In this document: piece by piece, positions 47,596-57,449 of the stretch
Layout: each line of letters begins with the position of its first letter
How positions within the stretch are numbered: position 1 is the stretch's first letter
Assembly: GCA_036924285.1 (NCBI GenBank)
Contig: JAYKYS010000007.1
Span: 4,464,001 to 4,528,000, forward strand
Direction: 5' to 3'
From: Asterella californica
Taxonomy: Eukaryota; Streptophyta; Marchantiopsida; Marchantiales; Aytoniaceae
DNA: 64,000 nucleotides
Program-made: the position numbers and the translations under genes
Notes under the pieces: generated by a model
Database searches by the model: none
Told to the model about the DNA's origin: nothing
What the model saw: only the letters and a program-made list of their open reading frames with translations

Positions 47596-48093
47596 CTAGA
47601 AGTCTTTAAGTTTTTGTAATGCCTCTACTAACTCCAACAGCTCTTTCTTCTCTTATCGTTGGAGTTCAACTACAGCTTGCAAATCCCGAGCAATACCTTC
47701 CAAGCTCAGTTCAGTCTCTTCTGATCTTTCGATCAGTGCCACTATCCGATGGTGTAAACACTCCATCTCAACAAGCTCCGCATTATTATTCAATGTAGAC
47801 TTTTCACTTTCTACAGAAGGATAGAATGTTACATTGTCCATGACAGTGGCAAGATCTTCTATCACATCTTCGAACTCGTCTGACTCTTCTATCTCATGCT
47901 CCATGTCTCCCGCCTTCTCGAAGATTGCACTTCCATCTTCAATCGCTCTCGACTGCACTGTTTCTAATATTCACTTCCCACACAGTTCTCGTGCCCGTGC
48001 TCGCGCAGTCGCTCTCCAACTGCGATTCAACCTAAACGTAAACAGCTGGGAATCGAAACCGTCGGCAGCCGATTCGGGAACTGAGGAAGACAT
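47596..48093 (-). pseudogene. Coiled-coil protein gene, two premature stops
   Basis: ATG 48093 (context AAAATGTCT) opens an intronless frame of 165 residues ending at 47596. It starts MSSSVPESAADGFDSQLFTF, has an Arg/Ala-rich block, an in-frame TGA at codon 41, then a long acidic Glu-rich helical part (KAGDMEHEIEESDEFEDVIE and on), a TAA at codon 147, and ends ELLELVEAL.KLKDF. Both stops interrupt otherwise continuous homologous reading. In array units 1 and 2 the second stop position is a Gln codon (CAA), which shows that the TAA here is a mutation. I do not recognise the family; coiled-coil content suggests a structural or complex subunit. Its 3' part seeded the 449-bp tandem array. An intact multi-exon parent may exist elsewhere, in which case this could be a retrocopy. 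Confidence 0.65.
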
Positions 48094-48159
48094 TTTGAAC
48101 TTCGGGGGACTTGGGAGGATCTACTGTTGCTACAGGGGACTGAGGAAGCAGATTTCTGG

Positions 48160-50970
48160 ATAGAGTTCTTTGAGATTTCAGGTTCTCAGTTTTGAGGTCA
48201 CACGAGCAAAAAGTGTCAGGGTAGCTTCAAGTAGTGCCAAGTAGCCAAGCCGCGAAATTGTAGTGAAACTGCAGAGCGCAGTCTGGAGACAATCGTCCGA
48301 AAATGTGACTTTAATCCAAAAGCGTTACCGGGTCGACAAAATTTAACTGTAACGAAAATATCAAAACTGTGAATATATCAATTCAAAAATGCAATTGCAG
48401 AGAGTCTTTAAGTGGAGTAGCCAACACTTGCAGTTTGTATGAAATAGATGAGATTCTCTCCTCCAACGCTCTAAGGGCATGACAGACGAAGGTATCTATA
48501 CGGTCCATGAATGTACCAAACAGTTCGATGCAGAAACTAACCCTAAGTTCCAAACACACTTGAACCGGAGAAGTACATACCGTAGAGCATAAAGGGCTGT
48601 GAAAGTGCGCCTAACCTTAAGCATCAAGTTAGCGAATACTCTTAACCAGAAGGGACAGACATACGAGAATGCGTAGAACATTTCTAGAGATTGTTCCCTT
48701 TGTTTGTAAGTGCAATATGATTTATGCGCATGATCTTTCTAAAGCTAGCATTTAGTTAGAATGAAACGTACCGAATGAAGGTCCAACTAACATGAATGGG
48801 AGCAAGAGGTTTAGTAATGATCCTCAATTGCGGAGTATGAAAGGTGGAACAACCGAAATTGAGAATGTGCAGCGAATGGTGTGGTAACCTTGAGAAGTAC
48901 GGAGAAAGGCAGAAGAGGGTGCGCCTAAGTTATCATGACGTCAGTAAGTATATAAGTAGACAGAGCGATCAGTAAACATAGATTCACAATTCCCCGGATG
49001 AAAGTATAGTGAAGACTGTTGTTTTGCAATTCAACAAAAGCCTTCGACTGATTTGCAGTTTCAGCGGCTGCCTAAATATTTATTTCAGTTCTGAATCTGA
49101 ATACTTCTAAGTCTGATGGCAAAAAACAAAGATCCGTGACGGGCCCAAGTATAAGTACGTAGACGAGAACAGGAGGAAAGAGAGTAAGCATGTGACTGGA
49201 GCACTCTTCACGCTCCTGCACATTGGCAAGGATCCTGCTTCTTCAGAGCTTAATGAGATACACGAGTAACATACGCAAACGATTTAATATAGAAGTGAAC
49301 GATGACTAAATTAAAACTCTGTCTGTCATCGTAGTGCGTAACTGATAGCCAACAGACTGTTCGTCCTGGTCCGACTGGAGATATAGTATAATGGCACTCC
49401 ACCTTCAAATGATTGCTTGATGGATAGCTGGGACAGGGACATTAAACAAATGGAGGGGAGAAACTTTCTCTCTAGCCACACCAGCCCGCCATATGCTCAC
49501 TGCTTACATATCTCATGCTAGGTTCATGCTATACCATAAGATTGTTTGCAGATAGTACAGTACTCGATATTTTCGGAGTTCAGCACTGCATCTCAGTATC
49601 TCTTCCCTAAGTCTGAACGCGGAGAGAATACCAAGAACAAAGACCAAGAAGTAGAAGAAAGGGCCAGCCACTCAAAATAATTACTAGCTTTCTGTTGGAT
49701 AATCGAGCTAAGTCTTCGGTTAATGTGCCGAAGGACTCTCGGAGCTCCTCTGTTCTCATCGCCACCATCTTCCTCCACCAATGATCTCTGCAATGCTTAG
49801 ATTAATTTGCCTTTCTCAAGGGCAAGCTGCCTTGAGTTAAGCAGCAGAAGCGATGCTGCTACTACTGCAGCAGAAGTTTTACCGAGAATTTCATTTCGAG
49901 GGAGTTACTCCGTCACGGGAAAAACTAATTATAATGCCTGAAAGCGTTTTGCTATGCCATAAGCCGTGCACAAAATTCAGGGACTCCTCTTTGAACTAAT
50001 ATGCGCAGACACGCTTGTCTCAGAGCTCTTCTTGACAGTTCTCAAGACTCTTTCTCGTGGGCCAGGGTCAGATTTTCAGTTGCATCGATATGCATGCACT
50101 AGAAACTCTGACGTTATCACAATACATAATGGTTTCCATCCGTTTTCTCGGATCCGTCGACTGTCTGCATCTTATCTAGCTCCATGTGCACCGGATCGGT
50201 CTATATCTGGCACCTGCTCGTAAATCAAGTAAGGACGTACGGTTCTGAGTTTGATTCTAAGCTCTTGATTGCCTGAGACTCGATATCCTCGGCCTTTCCT
50301 GAATAACCCTTTGGATTTGCTTCAGTCGCTGCTATCCCTGTGAAGTGCATGTGCCTCCTCGTTTCAACTTACGATCACACTGACGACTCTTTTGTTCCTG
50401 GGAATTATGCGCATCATTCGGAAGGTTCTCCAGAACTCTTGCTTTCTTAGTCTTCCCAGGAGTTCGGAGCTCGATTGTTGGCTCTTATGCAAGGTATGGA
50501 ATTCTGCTCTTCAGGACTCATGCTCCAGATACTCCCAGGCATAAGGAGTTCGACCTTACCGATGCTCGTTTAGATTCCCATGAAATATATTGGAAATTTG
50601 CTCTCCGGAACTTATGCTCTCTACTGTAGACATCCGAGGCAGTGTGTTGGAGTAATGAGGAGGAATGAGGAGTAGGGCTCTGTTTCGAAGCGTGTGGATT
50701 CTCACGCTTAGAGTTGTGCAGCTTCCGAGTTTTGTCATGACAAAATGCTTCTACGAGTGACCGAAGGGCAACACAGACGTCAAAATTCGTACGTTCTCCT
50801 GCTCAAAGAGGGTAGTAACAGTGGAAGTGGAACCCTCCCGGCCTCAAATATCAATGCACATCGAGCGAGACCGAAGGCAGTGAAATCGGCGAGTCATATA
50901 AAGTCCATAAGACGCCGAAGAAGAAGAAAGGACTCAGCTAAGGGGATGTGCTTATGCTCTCCGAGCTCGG
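48160..50970. other. Intergenic stretch, no supported gene
   Basis: Only short frames. GC content rises towards 50 kb. I see no RNA gene or transposon. The last part is the distal promoter of the F-box/kelch gene. Confidence 0.5.
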
Positions 50971-50980
50971 TATAAAAAGG
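50971..50980 (+). promoter_or_regulatory. Candidate TATA box of the F-box/kelch gene
   Basis: TATAAAAAGG is a strong plant TATA match, 567 bp upstream of the start codon. It implies a 5' UTR of roughly 530 bp, unless an intron or nearer start exists. Several short upstream ATGs lie in the predicted leader (for example 51276), which could lower translation. Confidence 0.5.
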
Positions 50981-51537
50981 ATCCCAAGTAAGTGTTGTTT
51001 TGAGAGCACAGGCCGACAGATCGATGGACCGATATGTAGGCGCTCGGATCAAGAGAGTGTCATTGTGTTCCTCGTCATCATCCCTGTTCATTTATTATGA
51101 TGGTATCTATCATTCTGCATTTAGACCGATCAGTTGCCATGCGATCAGTATTTGCAGTTAGTCTCTGTGACTAGCTTGAACTCAAGCGGATCAATCGGAT
51201 CTCCTGCGAAGGAAAGGAGAGTCCAGTCTAGGGCTGAAAGCACTTGAAATCTTTTCTCTCAACCCTCTTTGGCCGTTGAAAGTAGTGAAGCAGATCGTAG
51301 ACGAGTTCCGAGGTCATAGATCTCTCTTTCGTCCTTGGCCAGTAACCAGCTGCGTGATCAATCGAATTGACCGATCGATCGATGGATCGGATTTACTTAC
51401 GGATCTTACGTTTGGCCTTTTCGCATACAGTAGGTTTGCCGGCTTGACTGTGGGATGGTAGTCGAGTTAGTGTGTTGCCTTGTGTTTCGGTCGGCCGATC
51501 TCAAAGCTCTGTGCTTACATTAGTGCTGCTACACACG

Positions 51538-53463
51538 ATGAGAAAGAGTAAATCTGGAGGACACTCGAACTTCTACTCGTCATCGAAGGAGTCGTCAGCG
51601 CGAAGTAGTAGGAAGCCCGAGGAGGTGGGGGCGGACTTCGCCTGCAGAGGGCCCAAGAAGAGAAGTACGTCTGTGGGTGGGGAAGAGAGTAGATCATCCA
51701 CAGGACCTCGGGAGAACTCCAGACGAGAAAATGTGATCGACGAACTGAAGCAGCTGCGCCTGCGGGTCCAGTCGCTCGAGAAGAAGGTGAGCGAGCAGAG
51801 GCAGGCGATGCTGCAACTGGAACGGTCGAACGTCGCCATCACAGAGGACGTCTCAGAGATCGTGAGGAGAGTGGAGAGGGCTTATTCCGACGCTACGCGA
51901 TTGCGAAGCCCTCCCAGAAATCCATGTATCATATCAACCCACAGGACCTCCTCTAGAATTGCATCTTCTTCGAGCTTGAGGACCAGCTCGAGATACTCGG
52001 CACTGGCGCTAGCAGCAGAGGAAGAGAACCATCTCACCGGGAGGGAGCACACAGGTGCGGCCCCCGCCATCGCTTCGACTATCGAAGACTCGAGGAGGAA
52101 TCTAGGATCAAATTGCAGGATTCCGGAGGAGGACGATCCGAGCACTCTCTTTCCAGGTCTGCCGGACGAGATTACGATCAATCGGATTCTCACCCTCCTG
52201 CCGTGGTCCAAGCTCTACCTTCTATCGACTTTGAACCGCAGCTGGCAAGATGCATTTCGCAGCCGTCTGGTGTACGATGCCCGAGTGCGAAGCGGATGCA
52301 CACAAACCCTAATCGTCCTTAGCCATCCGTCTCTGGTAAGCCTACTGCAGAAGTCGTATGACTTCAAGAAGCTCGCTCTTTCTCTCTACGACTCGGGCCG
52401 AAATGCTTGGCATAGCCTGCCGAGCCCTGCCGATGGAGTTGCAAAAACCTGGCGACTGGGGCACTTCGAGACCGTGTTTCTGGACGGACGGTTGTATGTT
52501 TTAGGAGGATTGTTCAAGGAGAAGAGCGGCGAGGTTCTCCACAATGGAGACGAGGTTCATATACTCGATCTGGGAGCTTGCGAAAGCACGTGGAAACGGT
52601 GCGCGAGCATGAGCGTCGTCAGAGAACGATTCGGCTGCGCTGCTTACGATGGAAAAGTATTCGTATTCGGGGGTCTGGAACCGCAGGTGGACAAGTACGA
52701 TTATGAGTACTACCGCGACAGGGAGATCTGGTCGAACTCGGAGGTATTCGATCCAGAAAAGAACGAGTGGAGTTCCATCGAGCCGATGCCGTTGGGACGA
52801 ATAGGCCATACTGTCGTGGACTTCCGTGGTGAACTCTATATGTATGGAGGCAACGCCCGGCCCAAAGGATCGTCTCGCTATGAGGGGCTTGAGGATATGA
52901 AGGACTCCGATTTTACGGATTCGTACAATACTTCCACCGACGAATGGAGGCAGGTGGAGAATTTCTCCAAACTTTGCCCGCAAGGCGCTTTGCTCTCGCT
53001 GAAAGGCCAAGACGGGAAACCGTGCATCGTGGATGTGACTAAGGATGCCATCTTCAGATACGAAGACGTTCCCTTCGGCTACAAACGAACTCGAGTTCAG
53101 TCGCACCACATGGTTTCTCCCGGATGGTCCGAAGAGCAGTATGTGTCGTCGTGCGTAGCTGTGAAGAACGAGCTCTATGCCTTGCTAGTTTTCCGCAAGA
53201 AGTACTATGCCGAAGAAGGAGGGATACTCTACCGCAGCCCCGAGGCAGTTCTGCTCAAGAGGAGTTTCGACTTCCACGATTCCTCCTGCGCCTTAGACTC
53301 ATCAGGCTCCATGTCTCCTTCCTCCTCCTTCTGCGCTTCGTTCTGGTCTTCGTCCCGCTCCAACTCCCCTCGACCTCCCGCCTTTGTTTACCTCGACAAC
53401 CTGCCGCCCAGCGTCGAAGCTCTGTGCCCGACCAGGTCTCGTCTCCTGTCTGTAGAACTGTAA
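51538..53463 (+). CDS. Coiled-coil F-box/kelch-repeat protein, intronless
   Basis: The frame is 641 residues from ATG 51538; the open frame extends 22 codons upstream but without an ATG. Residues 1-63 are Ser/Arg-rich and disordered. Residues 64-118 form a coiled coil (VIDELKQLRLRVQSLEKKVS). An F-box lies at about 204-245 (LFPGLPDEITINRILTLLPW then LSTLNRSWQDAF). Kelch motifs follow from about 280 to 475, with YVLGG (320-324), VFVFGG, WSNSEVFDPEKNEWSSIEPM and YMYGG. A Ser/Pro-rich C-terminus ends the protein. F-box proteins link substrates to SKP1-CUL1 ubiquitin ligases; the kelch propeller would bind the target, which is unknown. The N-terminal coiled coil is unusual for plant kelch F-box proteins and might mediate dimerisation. 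No introns or defects. A long antisense frame at 52501-53109 is a shadow. Confidence 0.93.
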   Translation: MRKSKSGGHSNFYSSSKESSARSSRKPEEVGADFACRGPKKRSTSVGGEESRSSTGPRENSRRENVIDELKQLRLRVQSLEKKVSEQRQAMLQLERSNVAITEDVSEIVRRVERAYSDATRLRSPPRNPCIISTHRTSSRIASSSSLRTSSRYSALALAAEEENHLTGREHTGAAPAIASTIEDSRRNLGSNCRIPEEDDPSTLFPGLPDEITINRILTLLPWSKLYLLSTLNRSWQDAFRSRLVYDARVRSGCTQTLIVLSHPSLVSLLQKSYDFKKLALSLYDSGRNAWHSLPSPADGVAKTWRLGHFETVFLDGRLYVLGGLFKEKSGEVLHNGDEVHILDLGACESTWKRCASMSVVRERFGCAAYDGKVFVFGGLEPQVDKYDYEYYRDREIWSNSEVFDPEKNEWSSIEPMPLGRIGHTVVDFRGELYMYGGNARPKGSSRYEGLEDMKDSDFTDSYNTSTDEWRQVENFSKLCPQGALLSLKGQDGKPCIVDVTKDAIFRYEDVPFGYKRTRVQSHHMVSPGWSEEQYVSSCVAVKNELYALLVFRKKYYAEEGGILYRSPEAVLLKRSFDFHDSSCALDSSGSMSPSSSFCASFWSSSRSNSPRPPAFVYLDNLPPSVEALCPTRSRLLSVEL

Positions 53464-53474
53464 CTAGCATAGCA

Positions 53475-53476
<2 letters not shown>

Positions 53477-53514
<38 letters not shown>
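53477..53514. repeat. (TC)19 microsatellite in 3' UTR
   Basis: It begins 13 bases after the stop codon of the F-box/kelch gene and is therefore probably transcribed. Confidence 0.95.
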
Positions 53515-53518
<4 letters not shown>

Positions 53519-55834
53519 GTTTGTCTATCGCTATTCTCGGAAGTGAGGAAGACGAAAGTTTGAAAAGGGATTAGGAGAAGCAGCAGCACTCAGACATGGA
53601 TCTCTCATCCTCTGAAACTAAAACAACAGGCTTTCTCCGTAGGTTGTAAATTCGACATCACCGCTGGTACGTACTTCCAGAGTGAATCCCAGTGCGCACT
53701 TACTTGTTTGGACAATTGTAATGTGAAGTTTGCTGCTTATCGTGAATGCGCAACCTGACAGTAGTCTAGTCTAGGGGCTTTCTTAGGCGCACCGTTACCT
53801 GCCTAGTGCCTTGCCATGATGAGAGAAGAGAACAGGATGAGCTGTGCCGTTCGTTGGTTCGTTCGTTGTTCGTCAGGAACAGCTTTGATTCGCTGATCGA
53901 TTCGTAGAACTAAAGTCCAGTTGAACAACACACTTCTCATCCACTGAGTGAAGAAAGTCTATAGCACCGACAGGTGAGAGAAAAAGGCCCCCTTTGTGGG
54001 AGTACAAAGTAAAGGCAAAAATGGGAAGGCAAAAAGGGAGGGCCAAGCCCCCAGTTTCCGAGCTCACTGCCTGCTGCCCGGCAAGCCATATGTAAACTGC
54101 TTTTTCCGTAGCTGTTTAATTGCTGATTAAGTTTGTTGAGTATCCATATTGTTGTGTGTTTGTTTCCCAGTGAGGAATCTAGATTCTCTGTCGATGAACC
54201 TCTTGAAGTCTCTCACTCCAGGCTTCTGGAAACAAGGTGTGCTGTGGACAGCAACTGGAAAAGAGTTTTATCCTCACAGACTTGATCAGTTCACCCCTTG
54301 TTGGTAAGATTGGACGTACGGTGTATACAAGGGCTCTTCTTCCTTCGTGCTCACAGAAATTGTAGAGGTGAAATAAGTTTCGCGGTCTACTGTATGCCAA
54401 CGAGAAACCTCGAAAAGTGAACCCTTTCTCTAACGTGGACGCAGCACAGAGTAATACTGAAAGTAGAAAGGAGCAACTGGCAAGGTTTGTTGTTTGTGTA
54501 AAGAGCCTGGGAAGAAGATAAAGAACCTGGGAAGATCGTACGAATTCCAACTCCTAGATATCTTACCATAACCGATTTCCAACGGAACTCCATAGAGAAG
54601 GTAATCGAGCGTTTCAAACTTCTCCTTCTTGTAAAGCATTCTTGTCACTCCTGTAACAAGGGGTAATTTACTTGCTCACACCTCTCGAACTGTGTTTTCA
54701 CTTTGTAACACCTTCTACTTATAGATGTCATATGAGCACATCTATTTTCAGTTGTCGGCCGCTCGTCCGACGGGGAGTCTTTGTTAGAAAATGTTAAATA
54801 TAGTAACATTTGATACATGAAGTAGAAAATAGAATTGTTTTTGTTGGTAAATATTACTATTGAATGGCAGTTTATGATCATTCAGTTTTTAATTTTTATT
54901 TTTGCGGATCGGTTTATAAGAATGTAAGGGGCAATTGGGTTTATATGTAATTTGTTGAATGATAATTTATTTATTCGCCATAGAGTTTAAGTTGAATAGT
55001 CATCGTGAGTTTATTGAACGACGATTTACTCAAGTAAATCATCGTCGTAGATTTATCAAATGATAATTTATTACTTTTCATTTTGTAAGGATCATGGTTC
55101 TAATCATGAATTATATTGAATAGCAGTGTATTGATATTAGAAATTAACTTTAGATCAAATCGACATTATCTCTAACACAATTCCATGTAGGACAAGCGAA
55201 CTAAAGCTTGATGGAGAGTGTGACCAAATGACATTTATAAAAGAGAAGGTGATCAAGTGATAACACAATTTGAGGAGTATGACCAAGTAAATTACTCGTA
55301 AAAAGATTTCATAGGTTTTGGCTCGGTTCTCGCATAGAATAGAGAATCTTTGGAGATACTGCGTTCGTCGAAGTACATATAGAGATACTCTGTAAGAATT
55401 TACGAGGGTTTTCATAATCACACTCTTCTTACAAGTCTCATTTCACTACTTGCTAAGAATTCTTGAATTCTTGCCCATTTTGCATGGCTTTTACATTCTC
55501 TAACATGAATCCTGTTCTTGTTTTTGCAAGGTGAAGTTTGAAACGCTTAGTATTTCTAAAAGACATGTGGCAATAAGGGCAAACAAAATCTGTTTTCGAA
55601 GTTCTATCTCATAAGAAATAAACATAGTCATAACAAAATAACCATGCTCAATCCAACTTTGGTACAAACGTTGCGATAGAGGATAAGCAGTAGAATAAAA
55701 ATATTTATTGTTATCAGTGATTGGACGGATATGGCGATTAGATGCGTTAGCAGTTTCTATCGCTTCTTCTATCATTTCTTCTAGCGCTCTATCGTTGTCG
55801 TGTTGAGAAATATTTTATTATTTAGGTCACATCT
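53515..55834. other. Gene-free stretch, AT-rich from 54.6 kb
   Basis: Short frames only. Near 55.02-55.05 kb, GACGATTTACT and AGTAAATCATCGTC could form a small hairpin. On the minus strand near 55.56 kb, one frame reads CPYCHMSFRNTKRFKLHL, which looks like half of a C2H2 zinc finger, but the second His is absent and the context is broken. Confidence 0.45.
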
Positions 55835-55936
55835 TTGTACATCCCGGTCCTCGGGTGTGACGGAGTCACTTGTTCTTTCGCTATATCGCTCTATCGCTTG
55901 TTCTATGGTTCTATCGTTGCTTTCGTCTCGTGGGGG

Positions 55937-56340
55937 ACCGCTTCTTCTATCGCTGTGAAAGTTGGGGCCGCTTGGTGTCTTAATGACGGGGCCGCTTGTT
56001 CTATCGCTCTATCGCTGCCTTCTAGTGGCACGACCATTTCTTCTATCGCTGTGAAAGACGAGGCCGCTTGCTTTCTTAACGGCGAGGCCGCTTGTTCTAT
56101 CGCTCTATGCCTTATCGTGGCTGGGCTGGATTGCGATGGGGCCGCTTCTTCTCCAACCGGGCTACGTTTTGTTCCATACCGTCGTCTTTCTCGTGCTTCT
56201 TGGTGGATTATGAGGCCGCTTGTTTTATCGCTCTATCTTTGCTCCATTCATCTCGTGCTGGGACAAGACATCGTCTGTCTTCGTGGCAGAGCCGCTTCTT
56301 CTATCACTGTATCGTAGCCTTCTTGATGAATTACGATGAA
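55937..56340. repeat. Tandem repeat of about 75 bp, rich in GGCCGCTT and CTATCGCT
   Basis: The word GCCGCTT recurs at 55968, 55991, 56063, 56087, 56141, 56215 and 56291 (with ACCGCTT at 55937). The dominant spacing is 72-78 bp with an interposed shorter unit of about 23 bp. Most copies are followed by TTCTATCGCT and CTATCG. The 160-codon plus-strand frame across it arises from the repeat and has no family signature. Confidence 0.75.
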
Positions 56341-57449
56341 ACTAGACTACGGTCTCTTCGTGCTTGTGGGTTATGGGGCCGAATGGCTCCTTCACGCGGC
56401 ATACGATGATGCTGTTTTTCTCCGATCCGTAGAACGAGGATCGTTGAGACGACTGGCATACCCTTCTACCTTCATGTCATCAGACGACAACAACTGAGAT
56501 GATTCTCATGTCTTCGACTTAGGCAAGTCCCATACCCCTCGTCATCATTTCTGTAAATGATTGAAATGATCTACCACGGTTTTTTCCACCAGCTACATCC
56601 ACTGACTCTCGTGTTGTTGCTTCTTGCCAAATTCTGCTGTGGAGCAGCTTCTGTGCTTCTACGCAGGAGACATCTTCCTCTTCTTCTTCTTCTTCTTTTT
56701 CTTTTTCTTTTTTTTTACGTAACCGAGAGTGGACTACCCATTAGAACTTTATTATCATTGGTGCAAAGATACATAGGGTCGAACCGGTTAGGGACCAAGG
56801 GACCGATACTAGGGTTGGTACTGATAAGTGGATGTTCACTCTTGTAGGGACTACGGGGTCTACAATGGGACCGATCACTAATCTTGGAGAGGGACCACAT
56901 CTCCATCTCTCTGCCGATGGTAGGACGAGTATTACTACTCCTAAACTGACTGATGGCCCACTTTGGTCAACTGCTCTTGTCTAATCTGAACTGAAGATAT
57001 CTACCGTAGTTACTCTGGGTCACGCTAGAGAAAGAACGAGTTAGGACCGGACGGTAAGGCAACCGATCTCGGTTGTTAAGGCCTCTATTGTTTCTGAACA
57101 TGAACATGTCGTTAACTTTACTTATCTTGTTGAGATCTATGATCACGCAATACGCGGACTGTCGAGAGTCTGACCTAATACTCCAGCAATACTTTCTCCT
57201 CAAGATCCTTGATGCGCAAATCGGGAGACACTGTCTGGTTTTCTTTTGGCAAGCGGATCTCGGATATCGGCCATGGCTTCTCTTCTCGTGCGCAGGCGGG
57301 AATTGTGGAGGGCAGTGATCGACGGAAGATCGTTGTTCCTGACCTGGAGCTTCCCGCGTCTACGGTTGTGCATTACAATGACATGTATTAGGAGAGGATC
57401 GGACCTCTTGCAGCATGGCCTGCAGCTTGTCCACGCTTGCCTGCATAGT

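Larger units (their letters stand above)
44381..47790. repeat. Tandem array of about 449-bp units (three, one interrupted)
   Basis: Each unit joins a non-coding part (CACGGTATTATGCTCACATCC ... AAGATGTACACTTA) to a part derived from the 3' end of the minus-strand gene at 47596-48093. ACGCTGCAATGCGCATTCAG recurs at 46627, 47075 and 47524, so the period is 448-449 bp. Unit 1 is split by an insertion (44582-46625). Units 2 and 3 run about 46872-47325 and 47326-47790. The non-coding part itself has an internal duplication of about 77 bp (TGCACGTAGAATGGTTTCGG twice). The last unit merges into the fuller gene sequence, while units 1 and 2 share a deletion of roughly 37 bp relative to it. Confidence 0.88.

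Noticed and set aside
51472..51537. Upstream 22-codon extension of the F-box/kelch gene
   Set aside because: It begins with GTG, not ATG. The first ATG is at 51538.
52501..53109. Open frame of 202 codons antisense to the F-box/kelch gene
   Set aside because: It lies wholly within strong sense coding sequence, has no family signature, and is explained by codon bias of the real gene.
55500..55600. Half zinc finger CPYCHMSFRN on the minus strand
   Set aside because: The second His is missing and flanking frames are closed. The match is too short to call.
55835..56317. 160-codon frame rich in Ala, Ser and Cys
   Set aside because: It is a translation of a tandem repeat whose unit length is a multiple of three or nearly so. 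No start context or domain.
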